Shown here: positions 15,590 through 23,774 of the stretch, in pieces | How the letters are laid out: each line of letters opens with the position of its first letter | Numbering within the stretch: position 1 is the stretch's first letter | Notes under the pieces: model-generated | Told to the model about the DNA's origin: nothing | Databases searched by the model: none | What the model saw: only the letters and a program-made list of their open reading frames with translations | DNA from: a candidate division CSSED10-310 bacterium | GTDB lineage: Bacteria; CSSED10-310; JAFGDC01 | Assembly: GCA_016932295.1 (NCBI GenBank) | Contig: JAFGDC010000141.1 | Span: forward strand, 1 to 28,174 | Direction: 5' to 3' | Length of the DNA stretch: 28,174 bases | Position numbers and translations under genes: made by a program

Positions 15590-16019
15590 GCCGTTCGATG
15601 ACCTCTCAATCCACCGCCAATGACGGGGAGTGGTGGAATGCTGACCCGATGGGCGCATTTCAAGGTACAGCTTCGTCCCCGGATCCTCCCTCCGTCCACG
15701 GAGATCATTGCTACAACCACGTACAATATGCCTGTCAAAATCAGCGAATCGACTTGATTGGGGAAAAGCAGCCACCGCCATGCCTTGACTGCCAACGCTT
15801 CGCGGCGAAGATTACAAGATTACGGGTACGACCCCCTGGTGAGGTAATTACCACTCTCCATCGATTCATGGGGATCCCGCTGCATGAACCATTGGAAAGA
15901 ACGAGCCCTGCGCTGGCGGCGGCACTCCGCTCCGGATCATGGACATGAGCAGCCGATTCGAACCAGATGCACCTGTCAGCAGCGGCGGCGTGATGCTACA
16001 ATTCGGGCGGAGGTATATC

Positions 16020-16571
16020 ATGGCGAATGCGCGGCTCCCGGAACCGGCCATGCCCTTCCTGGCGTTGCTCTACAGCGATCGGGAGGCGGCGGATAATGCC
16101 ATCGAACAGGTGGAGCGGTTTCTTGGTCCACTGGACGAAGCGACGGAGTCTGCGCATTTCACTCACAGCACCTATTACCGGGCGGAAATGGGGGAGCCAT
16201 TGTTCAAACGATACGTCGTGTTCCAGGATCTGGCGGACCGGGACAGGATTGTATCGATCAAGCACCAATGCGCCTCCATCGAACAGCACCTCGCGCGACC
16301 AGGCGCCGGCAGGTCGTGCCGGCTCGTCAATCTCGATCCAGGGTACATCACGCCGGCGAACCTGTTGCTCGCGACATTCAAGGATTTCTCTCACCGGATA
16401 TACCTGGGGGATTCGGTCTTTGCCGAAATAACCCTGTTGGCCGCGAGGAACGAATGGGTGGTCCTGCCCTGGACCTATCCCGACTACCGGGAGCCGTCGA
16501 TCATGGCTTTCCTCTGGGCGGCCCGCCTGCGTCTGCTGGCCCGACGGCGTGACGGCGGCGGCCGCCGCTAG
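16020..16571 (+). CDS. DUF4416 family protein
   Basis: This 183-residue protein matches the DUF4416 family as I know it. It has an N-terminal FLALLYSDREAADNAIEQ with FGP-like LGPLDEA, then THSTYYRAEMGEPLFKRYVVF, the core VNLDPGYITPANLLLATFKD, FSHRIYLGDSVFAEITL and the end WVVLPWTYPDYREP. The ATG at 16020 is chosen because GGAGG lies six bases upstream and the family's N-terminal PEP-x-x-FLALLYS motif follows closely; the frame extends upstream to 15939 without support. It is probably cytoplasmic and its function is unknown. The family is common in deltaproteobacteria and other anaerobes (recalled). The tail is Arg-rich. Confidence 0.85.
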   Translation: MANARLPEPAMPFLALLYSDREAADNAIEQVERFLGPLDEATESAHFTHSTYYRAEMGEPLFKRYVVFQDLADRDRIVSIKHQCASIEQHLARPGAGRSCRLVNLDPGYITPANLLLATFKDFSHRIYLGDSVFAEITLLAARNEWVVLPWTYPDYREPSIMAFLWAARLRLLARRRDGGGRR

Positions 16572-16597
16572 GATCCATCCTCAGCTCCGATGCGAGT

Positions 16598-16613
16598 CAC
16601 CATCGGCATGGTG
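16598..16613. other. Inverted repeat between convergent genes
   Basis: CACCAT and ATGGTG form a perfect 6-bp stem with a CGGC loop, 26 bases after the DUF4416 stop and 22 bases beyond the end of the convergent beta-helix gene. No T-tract follows on either strand, so terminator activity is uncertain. Confidence 0.3.
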
Positions 16614-16635
16614 CTCAACGAGAAATGCAACCGGT

Positions 16636-18045
16636 TCAGTCAGTGTACGTGAAGGAATGATCATGAATGCTGAGCAGGTTGTCGGTCAGCGGATCACCAT
16701 TGAAAAGCGCTGACCAGATAATCATCTCACCTGTTCCGACCCCCGTCGGCCACTGGAATGAAAGGAGTTCGGCACCGAACCTGGCGGCAGGTGGCAATGC
16801 AATTGCGGGGAGGAACACCGTCTCAGTCCAGTCCGGCCAGAAGAAATAGGTATCCATTGCCTGCAGCACAACGGCCACTGTACCATCGAGGGCGGTACCT
16901 GGATTATTGAGCAGTGCGATCATGGTGAACGGATCGTCCGGATAGTACTGCTCCTGGTTGAGTACCACCATCAACCAGGTTGAATCAAGGTGTTCCGGCT
17001 GCGGATAATGGAAGCCGAGATCGATGATCCCCGCATCGGGCAGGAGATCGAACCTGGTGCAGTACTCGTCCAATTCCAGGTCAGCGGATGTGCAACTGCC
17101 GGCATCGACGCAAGGGCTCAAGGGATTGCCGGCGGCATCGTGCTTCAGATAGTGATTGCCGTTTGGACCGGGAGCGAAGCGGGGATCGACGTTGAGATCG
17201 GTGGCTCCGGGGATGGCTTCGCCGCCGCAGGGACCTCCCTGGTTGTTCCAGAAGTCATTGCAGGCCGTTTCATAGGTCGATACTGTACCCTCCAGGTATA
17301 TGCCTTGCCCGCTATCCGGCCCACCGGTATTGTCGGCGATTATGTTGTTGGCAGCCACGAGACCGCAGTCGATGCCGAAAAGACCCGCGCCGCCGCGGGA
17401 GCCCGAATGATTGGCGGCGATGGTGTTGTTTTGCAGGGTGAAGAGACTGTTGCGTCCATAAAGCGCTCCGCCCTGATATTCAGAGTAGTTGTCGATGATC
17501 AGATTGTTTTTGATGATTGGTTCGGAATCATTGGAGGAGATCGCTGCACCTTTCCATTCGGCGTAGTTGCCACGGATACAATTGTGCTCGATGCAGGCGT
17601 GGGAACCGTTCAACATGGCTATCCCGCTGCCCTTGTAGACACTGCCGTTGCACTCTATGACATTGCCCCTGATCAGCGGAGATGCGCCGTCGCATTGTAC
17701 GGCGCCACCATAACCGCCGTAGCCGTGACTGATGGTGAAGCCGTCCAGAACTGCGGCACTGCTCTCACCGCTGACGAAACTGACTACGATGCCGTCATCG
17801 TCACCGCGCAGGTGCGTGACGGCCGGACCCTGCGCGGCGCGGACCATGATGTTCTTGCCATGGAAGTCGATTTCTTCCTGGTAGGTCCCGGGAGCGACGG
17901 AAATCACATCGCCTTCATTGGCCGCGTCAATGGCTGCCTGGATCGTTGCATAACCGGCAGGTACGTGGAGCGTCGCCGACGCGCCGGCAACGATGGGCAG
18001 CAAGCCGAGCGCTCCTGTTACTATAACGAAAGATAATCTCGTCAT
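16636..18045 (-). CDS. Secreted right-handed parallel beta-helix protein
   Basis: This 469-residue exported protein begins with a signal peptide (about 1-24) and VPAGYATIQAAIDAA, the usual opening of pectate-lyase-like helices (compare PAGYATIQAAID in Pel/NosD-like proteins). About nine rungs follow (100-250), with GG-A turns and IIxNN/IIxDN stacks (GGAVQCDG, IKNNLIIDNYS, LQNNTIAANHS). Then come the markers NVDPRF, SPCVDAGS and IDLGFHYP. Residues 356-469 form a separate beta-rich domain (FFWPDW, LSFQWP) that resembles the end of the upstream neighbour. The gene starts 12 bases after that neighbour, and its TAGGAG ribosome site includes the neighbour's stop codon. No catalytic residues are evident; a cell-surface polysaccharide-binding or structural role is inference. 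Confidence 0.85.
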   Translation of the reverse strand: MTRLSFVIVTGALGLLPIVAGASATLHVPAGYATIQAAIDAANEGDVISVAPGTYQEEIDFHGKNIMVRAAQGPAVTHLRGDDDGIVVSFVSGESSAAVLDGFTISHGYGGYGGAVQCDGASPLIRGNVIECNGSVYKGSGIAMLNGSHACIEHNCIRGNYAEWKGAAISSNDSEPIIKNNLIIDNYSEYQGGALYGRNSLFTLQNNTIAANHSGSRGGAGLFGIDCGLVAANNIIADNTGGPDSGQGIYLEGTVSTYETACNDFWNNQGGPCGGEAIPGATDLNVDPRFAPGPNGNHYLKHDAAGNPLSPCVDAGSCTSADLELDEYCTRFDLLPDAGIIDLGFHYPQPEHLDSTWLMVVLNQEQYYPDDPFTMIALLNNPGTALDGTVAVVLQAMDTYFFWPDWTETVFLPAIALPPAARFGAELLSFQWPTGVGTGEMIIWSALFNGDPLTDNLLSIHDHSFTYTD

Positions 18046-18057
18046 TTAAACCAACTC

Positions 18058-20313
18058 CTACTCGAACTCGAATTCAAACAGGGCTATCTCACCGGTCACC
18101 TCGAAGGTTTCCGGCAGCGTAAGGACTGCGTACATGGTGAACGGTCCGGCCGGCTCCAGATCTGCTGGTAGTTGTACATACAGCAGGTCGTGTTCTTGAT
18201 GGGCGCCAGCGCCGAGTCGGGTGAGCAGTGGATGCAGATCCGCATCCCAATAAGGGAAGAAATAAAACTCGCCGTACGCCTCGAGGGCGATATGCAGGTC
18301 GAAGAGGACCGGAGTGAAATTGGGATTGGACAGGAGGTATCGCATATGCATGACTTCACCTGCGGCGAATGCGTCTTCCCCGCAGAGTAATTCCACGCCG
18401 GGCGGACCGGCTGGCGGCGGCGGCGTGGGGGACGGAACCGGGGTCGGCGTGCACCCCTCGGTCGTGAACCAATACTCGTAACCGATCATGCTGACTGGCG
18501 GATCGGCCAAATCCGTCGCCTCCACCACCACTTCCACTTCTTCGCATGGAGAGTATCCGGCAGGAGCGCAAGTTATATAGTACCCGAGATAATCAGGCAT
18601 CAACTCGATGTCCTGGGTAACGCCGTTAACCATGATTGCGATGCTGTCGGGATCGATGGCCGCGGTGCGGTCTCTGACATACAGTTCAAGCGGGGTGTCG
18701 ACAGGCACGCCGGCTGCATCGAGACCAGGATTCCTGGCGAGGACATACGGCCCCTTTCGGAAATGATGATACCCCATGTCCATCACCCCGGAATCCTTGG
18801 CGAGATCCGTACGAACCGTCCTCAACCTGGCGGCGGTTCCGTTGGTGGTGCCCAGACCCGCATCGATACAGGGAGACCGGCCAAGTTGGGACTGATCCGG
18901 ATCCGCCGTGGCTGGTTCGGAAAGGTAATAGTCGGAGTCCTGGCCTGAAAAGAACAGGGGGTCGGCGGAAATATTGCCCATGATCCCCGTTCTGTCCACA
19001 ATCTCCGGACAATAATCGCCCATCTCATTTTCATAGAAATCGCAATGGTCGATGATGATGTTCTGAAACGGAAACGGTCCATCGTAGTAAATTCCCTCGG
19101 CTCCCATGTTGAAGGCGACGATGCTGTCCACCAGCAGGAATTTGGATTCGTCGCAACAGAACAGTCCCGCACCGTGATCGAGATGCTGTGAGCGGTTCCC
19201 GGCGATCGTGCAATTTTCGACGATGACATCGGCCTGGATACAGGCGAATATGCCCCCTCCCTCCTCCATGGCGGTGTTGCCGGTAATAAGGCAGTTGTCG
19301 AGGCGCAGCTTGACATTCCGCAACGCCAGCACCCCGCCGCCGGTGTAGGCGATGTTGTCTTGAATCACGCAGTCGCGAATGGGGAAGTGGGTATCCTGCG
19401 GTCCCCAATTGTAGTAGATGGCGCATACGCCGCCACCACCCTCGTCGGCTTCGTTACCGATGAACACGCAATCCTCAACCTCGGGGATGGTTTCATGCCA
19501 CCATCCGAGACCACCTCCATACATGGCTGAATTGCCCTCGAAGCGGCAGCCGCGGAAAATGGGTGAGCTGACAATGCACCAAGCGCCGCCACCGATACGC
19601 ACCCTCGTGCCGGTCACATCGACGTTGTGGTTGTCGATGAATTCGCAGTTCAAGAAAGTGGGCGAGGATGTCCACATGAGCACGCCGGCACCGGCGACCT
19701 CGGTGTGGACATTTTCGGGATCGATGGATAACAGGTTGGATTCGAATCGGCAATGTTCGATGCAGGAATCCGAATTGATGAAATGCATGCCGGCGCCCCC
19801 TTCCGGGTTACCGCCGTCAGCCAGGCAGTTCCTTATGATACAGTCACGGACCGTCATACTGATGAAATCATGCTGGACCCCACCGCCGGAAACACCGTAC
19901 CCGTTTTGCAGAATGAAACCCTCCAACAACGCATCCTGAGCGCCGAACACACAGCGGTCGATCCCGGCGCCGTCGATGATCGTCTCGTTCTCCAGCCAGT
20001 CTCGGTCGCCGCCGCCGGCCGGATAACCGCCCATCAGCGTCACTCCTGCAACCAGGACAAGGTTCTCCTCGTAAACAGCAGCGGCCACATGAACCACATC
20101 ACCGTTGACGGCGGCTGCCAGGCCTCGGCCGATAGTGGCGAAGGCATCTTCCCATGATGCGCCGTCGTGAGAATCCAACCCGTTCACATGATCCACGTAA
20201 AGATCCGCCGCCACCGCATGGCCGGTCATTCCAGAGCTGATGGAGAGGAAGAACCCGGAGAGTAACAACAGACCGTAATACCTGGGAAGCCTCGAAGAGC
20301 AACAACGCGTCAT
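18058..20313 (-). CDS. Large secreted beta-helix protein with Ig-like and shared C-terminal domains
   Basis: This 751-residue exported protein starts with a signal peptide (about 1-36) then LYVDHVNGLDSHDGASWEDAFATIGRG-type opening of polymorphic outer-membrane-like helices. Many rungs follow (about 90-440), with repeated GGG turns and xxCxFxxN patterns (GGGVQHDF, CRFEGNSAMYGGGLGW, CLITGNTAMEEGGGIF). SPCIDAG and MDMGYHH close the helix near 500. Residues of about 525-615 look like a bacterial Ig-like domain (ARNPGLDAAGVPVDTPLEL). A Thr/Pro linker (TPTPVPSPTPPPPAGP) leads to a final 112-residue domain (640-751; EFYFFPYWD) that is also found in the downstream gene. AGGAAAGGA precedes the ATG. 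First gene of the pair; surface exposure is inferred. Confidence 0.85.
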   Translation of the reverse strand: MTRCCSSRLPRYYGLLLLSGFFLSISSGMTGHAVAADLYVDHVNGLDSHDGASWEDAFATIGRGLAAAVNGDVVHVAAAVYEENLVLVAGVTLMGGYPAGGGDRDWLENETIIDGAGIDRCVFGAQDALLEGFILQNGYGVSGGGVQHDFISMTVRDCIIRNCLADGGNPEGGAGMHFINSDSCIEHCRFESNLLSIDPENVHTEVAGAGVLMWTSSPTFLNCEFIDNHNVDVTGTRVRIGGGAWCIVSSPIFRGCRFEGNSAMYGGGLGWWHETIPEVEDCVFIGNEADEGGGGVCAIYYNWGPQDTHFPIRDCVIQDNIAYTGGGVLALRNVKLRLDNCLITGNTAMEEGGGIFACIQADVIVENCTIAGNRSQHLDHGAGLFCCDESKFLLVDSIVAFNMGAEGIYYDGPFPFQNIIIDHCDFYENEMGDYCPEIVDRTGIMGNISADPLFFSGQDSDYYLSEPATADPDQSQLGRSPCIDAGLGTTNGTAARLRTVRTDLAKDSGVMDMGYHHFRKGPYVLARNPGLDAAGVPVDTPLELYVRDRTAAIDPDSIAIMVNGVTQDIELMPDYLGYYITCAPAGYSPCEEVEVVVEATDLADPPVSMIGYEYWFTTEGCTPTPVPSPTPPPPAGPPGVELLCGEDAFAAGEVMHMRYLLSNPNFTPVLFDLHIALEAYGEFYFFPYWDADLHPLLTRLGAGAHQEHDLLYVQLPADLEPAGPFTMYAVLTLPETFEVTGEIALFEFEFE

Positions 20314-20357
20314 GATCCTTTCCTTTCCTATGTATCTATCAATGTATGCCTGTGATC

Positions 20358-20385
20358 AATATAGCCTGGTTCGATACGAAATCAA
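20358..20385 (-). promoter_or_regulatory. Candidate promoter of the beta-helix operon
   Basis: On the minus strand, TTGATT (20385-20380), a 16-base spacer and TATATT (20363-20358, 5/6) lie about 45 bases upstream of the ATG at 20313. Confidence 0.42.
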
Positions 20386-20506
20386 ACCGATGGAGGTCAA
20401 ATTCGATCACCGCGCGGTCATGATTCATACGGAAATGCGCGGCCATGCATTTCAGTTGATCCTGTTCGAGCGACTGTTTCAGCTCCGGTGCCTGTTTGCC
20501 GAATGG

Positions 20507-20547
20507 TATGTGCCAGAGGTGCTATGCCAGAGGTGGTATGGAGGTGG
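20507..20547. repeat. Imperfect tandem repeat
   Basis: Three decreasing units (TATGTGCCAGAGGTGC, TATGCCAGAGGTGG, TATGGAGGTGG) follow one another. The 11-base core TGCCAGAGGTG is present twice, 14 bases apart. Confidence 0.6.
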
Positions 20548-20648
20548 CGTGCCGGATGCCGTTTGTCCGAATCCCGGCTCAGCACTGCGCCGGAAATAGG
20601 AATGCGATTGTGCATCCGATGGGAAAAAGATGCGCTGAACGGGTATGA

Positions 20649-20670
20649 GGCAGCCGGGGCGCCGGCTGCC
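20649..20670 (-). terminator. Strong hairpin downstream of the RND pump gene
   Basis: A perfect 9-bp GC-rich stem (GGCAGCCGG/CCGGCTGCC) with a four-base loop begins 24 bases after the stop of the pump gene. The next T-run on the minus strand is about 20 bases further on, so this is not a classical intrinsic terminator. Confidence 0.4.
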
Positions 20671-20694
20671 GGCACCGGTAGCGTCAGCGTCGTA

Positions 20695-23600
20695 TTATTC
20701 GCGCTCCAGGAGTGAGTACAGCACCGGGACGACGACCAGCGTGAGGATGGTGGCGAAGGCGAGACCGAAGATCACCGCGGCGCCCATCGGTCCCCACCAT
20801 TGGCTGCTCTCGCCGTGCAGATCGAGTCGGAACGTGTGGAAATTGAAGTCTACACCGGTGGTGAGAGGGATCAATCCCAGGATGGTGGTCACCGCGGTGA
20901 GCAGAACGGGTCTGGCTCGTATGGTTCCGGCTTCAACGATGGCTTCACTTTTCTTCATGCCCTGAGCGCGGAGTTGCCGGATGAAATCGATGAGAACGAT
21001 GGCATTGTTCACCACGACGCCGGCAAGGGATATGACGCCGATGCCGGTCATGATGATCGTGAATGGTTTGGCCAGAAGAACCAGGCCCCACAGCACACCA
21101 GTGAAGGACAGGATGATGGAGATGAGGATCGTGAACGGCATGGTTAGGGAGTCGAACTGGGTGATGAGGACAAGCGCGATGAGGAATAGCGCGATCATGA
21201 ACGCCTTCGACAGGAAGCTCATGGCCTCGCGCTGTTCTTCATCCTCGCCGCTGAAGCGAGTGGCGTAACCAGGCGGCAGTGGAATGTCCCGTAGCCTGGT
21301 CGCAGCGGTCACTCGCAGGTCGTTGGCATTGTATCCCTCGGCAACATCGGCGGTGACCGACACCACGCGGTCGATATCCTTGTGTCGCACGGCGCCGGGT
21401 CCGCTGGTGACCTTCAGGGTCGCCAGGTTGGCCAGGGGGACGAGACCGCCCCGTGACGGCACCCGGATATTCCTGAGATCCTGAACCGATGACCTGGCCG
21501 ATTCCCTGAAGCGTACCGTGATATCATACTCGTCCTCGCCGACCCGGTATTTGGATGCCTCGGTGCCGTTCACCGCGGTGCGCAAGGTCAGGGCGATGTC
21601 CCTGGTGCTCAATCCCATGCGAGCGGCCTTGTCGCGCTGCACCAGTATCTGCAGCTCGGGGCTGCCGGCATCGAAGTCGTCCTTTATATTGATCACACCC
21701 TGGATCTGGCACAGCATCTTCTTGATCCGTTCGGAAAGTTCGCCCAGCATCCTGAAATTCGTACCGATTACCTCGATGCTGATTGCCGAGCCGGTGGGCG
21801 GCCCCATCTCCTCTTTTACCACTTCTATCTCCACTCCGGTCATGTCGTTGAGCATGTCCCTGATCTGAGTGAGCGTCTCGAGTGATGACTGCCGGCGGAG
21901 TTCACGGTCAACCAGGTCTACGGCCACTCGGCTCTTATGCGTGACACTGCCGCCTGGGATGGCCCCGCTGCCGCCTGAAGCGCCGACAGTTGCAACGTAT
22001 GACTCCAGGTCCGGTGCGCTGGCAACCCGTTCTTCCACTGTCCTGGTGATGGCATCGGAAGATTCCAGGTTAACCCCCGAGGGCGCCTCGATTTCAACGT
22101 ACAAGTTACTCGGCTCGACGTTGGGGAAGAACTCCAGGCCGTGATTAAGCACGCTGTAGGCCATGACCGTGATGATGAGCATGACCACAACGCTGACCAA
22201 TGTGAGGGCTCGATGTCGCAGAGCCCAGACCAGGACGGCGCGGTAACCGGCAAGAAAGCGGCCGAACCAACCGGACGATCTGTTGGTGCCGTTGCTGATG
22301 CCTATTTTCATGAAGTTGGCGCAGATAACCGGGTTGAACACCATGGCCACGAACAGTGACGCGCTGAGGGTGATGATCAGGGTGAAGGGAAGGAAGCTCA
22401 TGAACTCCCCGACGATCCCTGGCCAGAACAGCAGGGGAATGAAGGCGCACAGGGTGGTTATCGTAGATGTGATGATGGGCCAGGCGACCTCCTGCACGCC
22501 GATCCGGGCGGCTTCTTTCCGATCCTTTCCAAGCTGGGTGTGACGGTAGATGTTTTCGACGATCACTATCGCGTTGTCCACCAGCATGCCCAGGGCCAGG
22601 ATCAGGCTGAACATGACCACCATGTTGAGCGTGACGCCCCATGCCTGGATAACGATGAAGGAGATGAGCATGGAAAAGGGGATGGCAAGTGCCACGAAGA
22701 ACGCGTTGCGCAGACCCATCACAACGAACAGCACCGCGATGACCAGCAACAGGCCGGAGATGATGTTGTTCTCCAGATCGCTTACCATCTGCGTGACATA
22801 TTTCGATGCATCCACGCTGTAACTGATCTCCAGGCCGCCGGGTAACGCCGCTCTTTTCTTTTCGAGCAACTGCTTGATGTCGTTGGCGATGCGCAGCAGG
22901 TTTTCTCCGGAGCGCTTGGAGATGGAAATGGTCACCGCGTTCTTGCCGTTGACCCGGGAGATGGTTTGCCGTTCCTTGAATCCGAAAGTGACGGTGGCGA
23001 GATCGCGGATATAGATGTTATCTCCATTGACCGACCGCACCACCCATTCCATCACTTCCGCAGGGTCCTCGATTTCACCGGGCACTCTCAGCAAATACTT
23101 GTATCGTCCGAGGTCAACCTTGCCGCTGGGGATGTTGACGTTCTCACGCGCGATGGTATCCACCACCTCACCCAGGGAGACCCCGTATGAATTCAAACGG
23201 GCGGGATCCACATCGATCTGCACTTCGCGCTCCAGACCGCCGGCCACCGTTACTTCCAGCACGCCGGGTATGGATTTGATGTCATCCTCAATGTCATCGG
23301 CGATGTCCTTGAGTCTGACCAGGTCGAAGTTACCCGAAAGATTGACGATCAGGATTGGGAATTCCGAGAAATTGATCTCGTTGATGAGCGGATCTTCCAC
23401 GTCGTCCGGCAGCTCACCTTTGGCTTGATCGATTTTGTCACGCACTTTCTGCAGCGCCGTATCGATGTCGGAGTTTGGCAGGAATTCCACGGTGATAATG
23501 GACATGCCCTCGCTGGAAGTGGAGCGCATCTCCTTCAGGTTGTCCAGCCCCTTCAGTTCACGTTCAAGCGGTTGGGTGACAAGCGTTTCCACATCTTCAG

Positions 23601-23766
23601 GCGACACTCCGAAATAGGCTGTGGCAACCACGATGAAGGGGATGGTGATGTCCGGCGATGCTTCCCGTGGTAATGATATGTACGAAAGCATTCCGGACAC
23701 GATCAGCAAGGCGATCAGGACGTAAACCGTGAGCGAATGCCTGATTGAGATATCGGTGATGAACAA
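20695..23766 (-). CDS. RND-family efflux pump, inner-membrane permease (HAE1/AcrB type)
   Basis: This 1023-residue proton-driven exporter forms the inner-membrane part of a tripartite pump. The N-terminal membrane segment (SLTVYVLIALLIVSGML) leads to the family-typical LPREASPDI and a first periplasmic loop (VEDPLINEINFSEFPIL). The central membrane segments carry GMLVDNAIVIVENIYRH, the proton-relay region; the second Asp of AcrB is Asn here, as in many HAE1 proteins. The second half repeats the layout and shows GVVVNNAIVLIDFIRQLRAQG and RARPVLLTAVTTILGLIPL. The start is a TTG (23766) with GAGG six bases upstream, and that site includes part of the stop of the fusion-protein gene, eight bases away. 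Substrate unknown. Confidence 0.93.
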   Translation of the reverse strand: MFITDISIRHSLTVYVLIALLIVSGMLSYISLPREASPDITIPFIVVATAYFGVSPEDVETLVTQPLERELKGLDNLKEMRSTSSEGMSIITVEFLPNSDIDTALQKVRDKIDQAKGELPDDVEDPLINEINFSEFPILIVNLSGNFDLVRLKDIADDIEDDIKSIPGVLEVTVAGGLEREVQIDVDPARLNSYGVSLGEVVDTIARENVNIPSGKVDLGRYKYLLRVPGEIEDPAEVMEWVVRSVNGDNIYIRDLATVTFGFKERQTISRVNGKNAVTISISKRSGENLLRIANDIKQLLEKKRAALPGGLEISYSVDASKYVTQMVSDLENNIISGLLLVIAVLFVVMGLRNAFFVALAIPFSMLISFIVIQAWGVTLNMVVMFSLILALGMLVDNAIVIVENIYRHTQLGKDRKEAARIGVQEVAWPIITSTITTLCAFIPLLFWPGIVGEFMSFLPFTLIITLSASLFVAMVFNPVICANFMKIGISNGTNRSSGWFGRFLAGYRAVLVWALRHRALTLVSVVVMLIITVMAYSVLNHGLEFFPNVEPSNLYVEIEAPSGVNLESSDAITRTVEERVASAPDLESYVATVGASGGSGAIPGGSVTHKSRVAVDLVDRELRRQSSLETLTQIRDMLNDMTGVEIEVVKEEMGPPTGSAISIEVIGTNFRMLGELSERIKKMLCQIQGVINIKDDFDAGSPELQILVQRDKAARMGLSTRDIALTLRTAVNGTEASKYRVGEDEYDITVRFRESARSSVQDLRNIRVPSRGGLVPLANLATLKVTSGPGAVRHKDIDRVVSVTADVAEGYNANDLRVTAATRLRDIPLPPGYATRFSGEDEEQREAMSFLSKAFMIALFLIALVLITQFDSLTMPFTILISIILSFTGVLWGLVLLAKPFTIIMTGIGVISLAGVVVNNAIVLIDFIRQLRAQGMKKSEAIVEAGTIRARPVLLTAVTTILGLIPLTTGVDFNFHTFRLDLHGESSQWWGPMGAAVIFGLAFATILTLVVVPVLYSLLERE

Positions 23767-23774
23767 AGTGTACC

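Larger units (their letters stand above)
15343..16019. other. Long intergenic region without a recognisable gene
   Basis: This 677-base stretch lies between two divergent genes. Frames are open on both strands (plus 15457-15948, minus 15466-15795), but neither has a ribosome site, recognisable domain or natural composition that I trust. It contains the direct-repeat block and the candidate barrel-gene promoter listed separately. A tandem 8-base repeat (AAGATTAC twice, near 15808-15823) and a perfect short dyad next to it (CTTCGC/GCGAAG) are also present. A possible extended -10 (TGCTACAAT, 15994-16002) sits just before the DUF4416 ribosome site. Confidence 0.5.
20314..20694. other. Intergenic region with repeats and a promoter
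   Basis: I see no gene in this 381-base stretch between two minus-strand units. It contains the candidate beta-helix operon promoter (20358-20385), a 7-bp hairpin (20432-20453, GAAATGC/GCATTTC, eight-base loop), an imperfect tandem repeat (20507-20547) and a GC-rich 9-bp hairpin just after the RND pump gene (20649-20670). Confidence 0.6.

Noticed and set aside
15466..15795. Minus-strand frame of 109 codons with one hydrophobic stretch
   Set aside because: It has a TTG start without a ribosome site and a low-quality sequence after the hydrophobic part. A remnant gene cannot be excluded but is not supported.
15457..15948. Plus-strand frame of 163 codons in the long intergenic region
   Set aside because: It has a GTG start without a ribosome site, unnatural composition and no motif, and it overlaps a repeat-flanked regulatory region.
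15955..15964. GGTTCGAATC on the minus strand, resembling a tRNA T-loop
   Set aside because: The flanking bases do not form the T-stem and no acceptor stem or anticodon arm can be paired around it.
16990..18036. Plus-strand open frame of 348 codons opposite the first beta-helix gene
   Set aside because: It is fully antisense to a protein with a signal peptide and clear helix rungs. It has no ribosome site, domain or signal of its own. Repetitive GC-rich coding DNA often leaves such shadows.
20695..23766. Asn in place of the second Asp of the RND proton-relay motif as a sign of inactivity
   Set aside because: GxxVDNAIV is common in active HAE1-type pumps, so it is not unusual.
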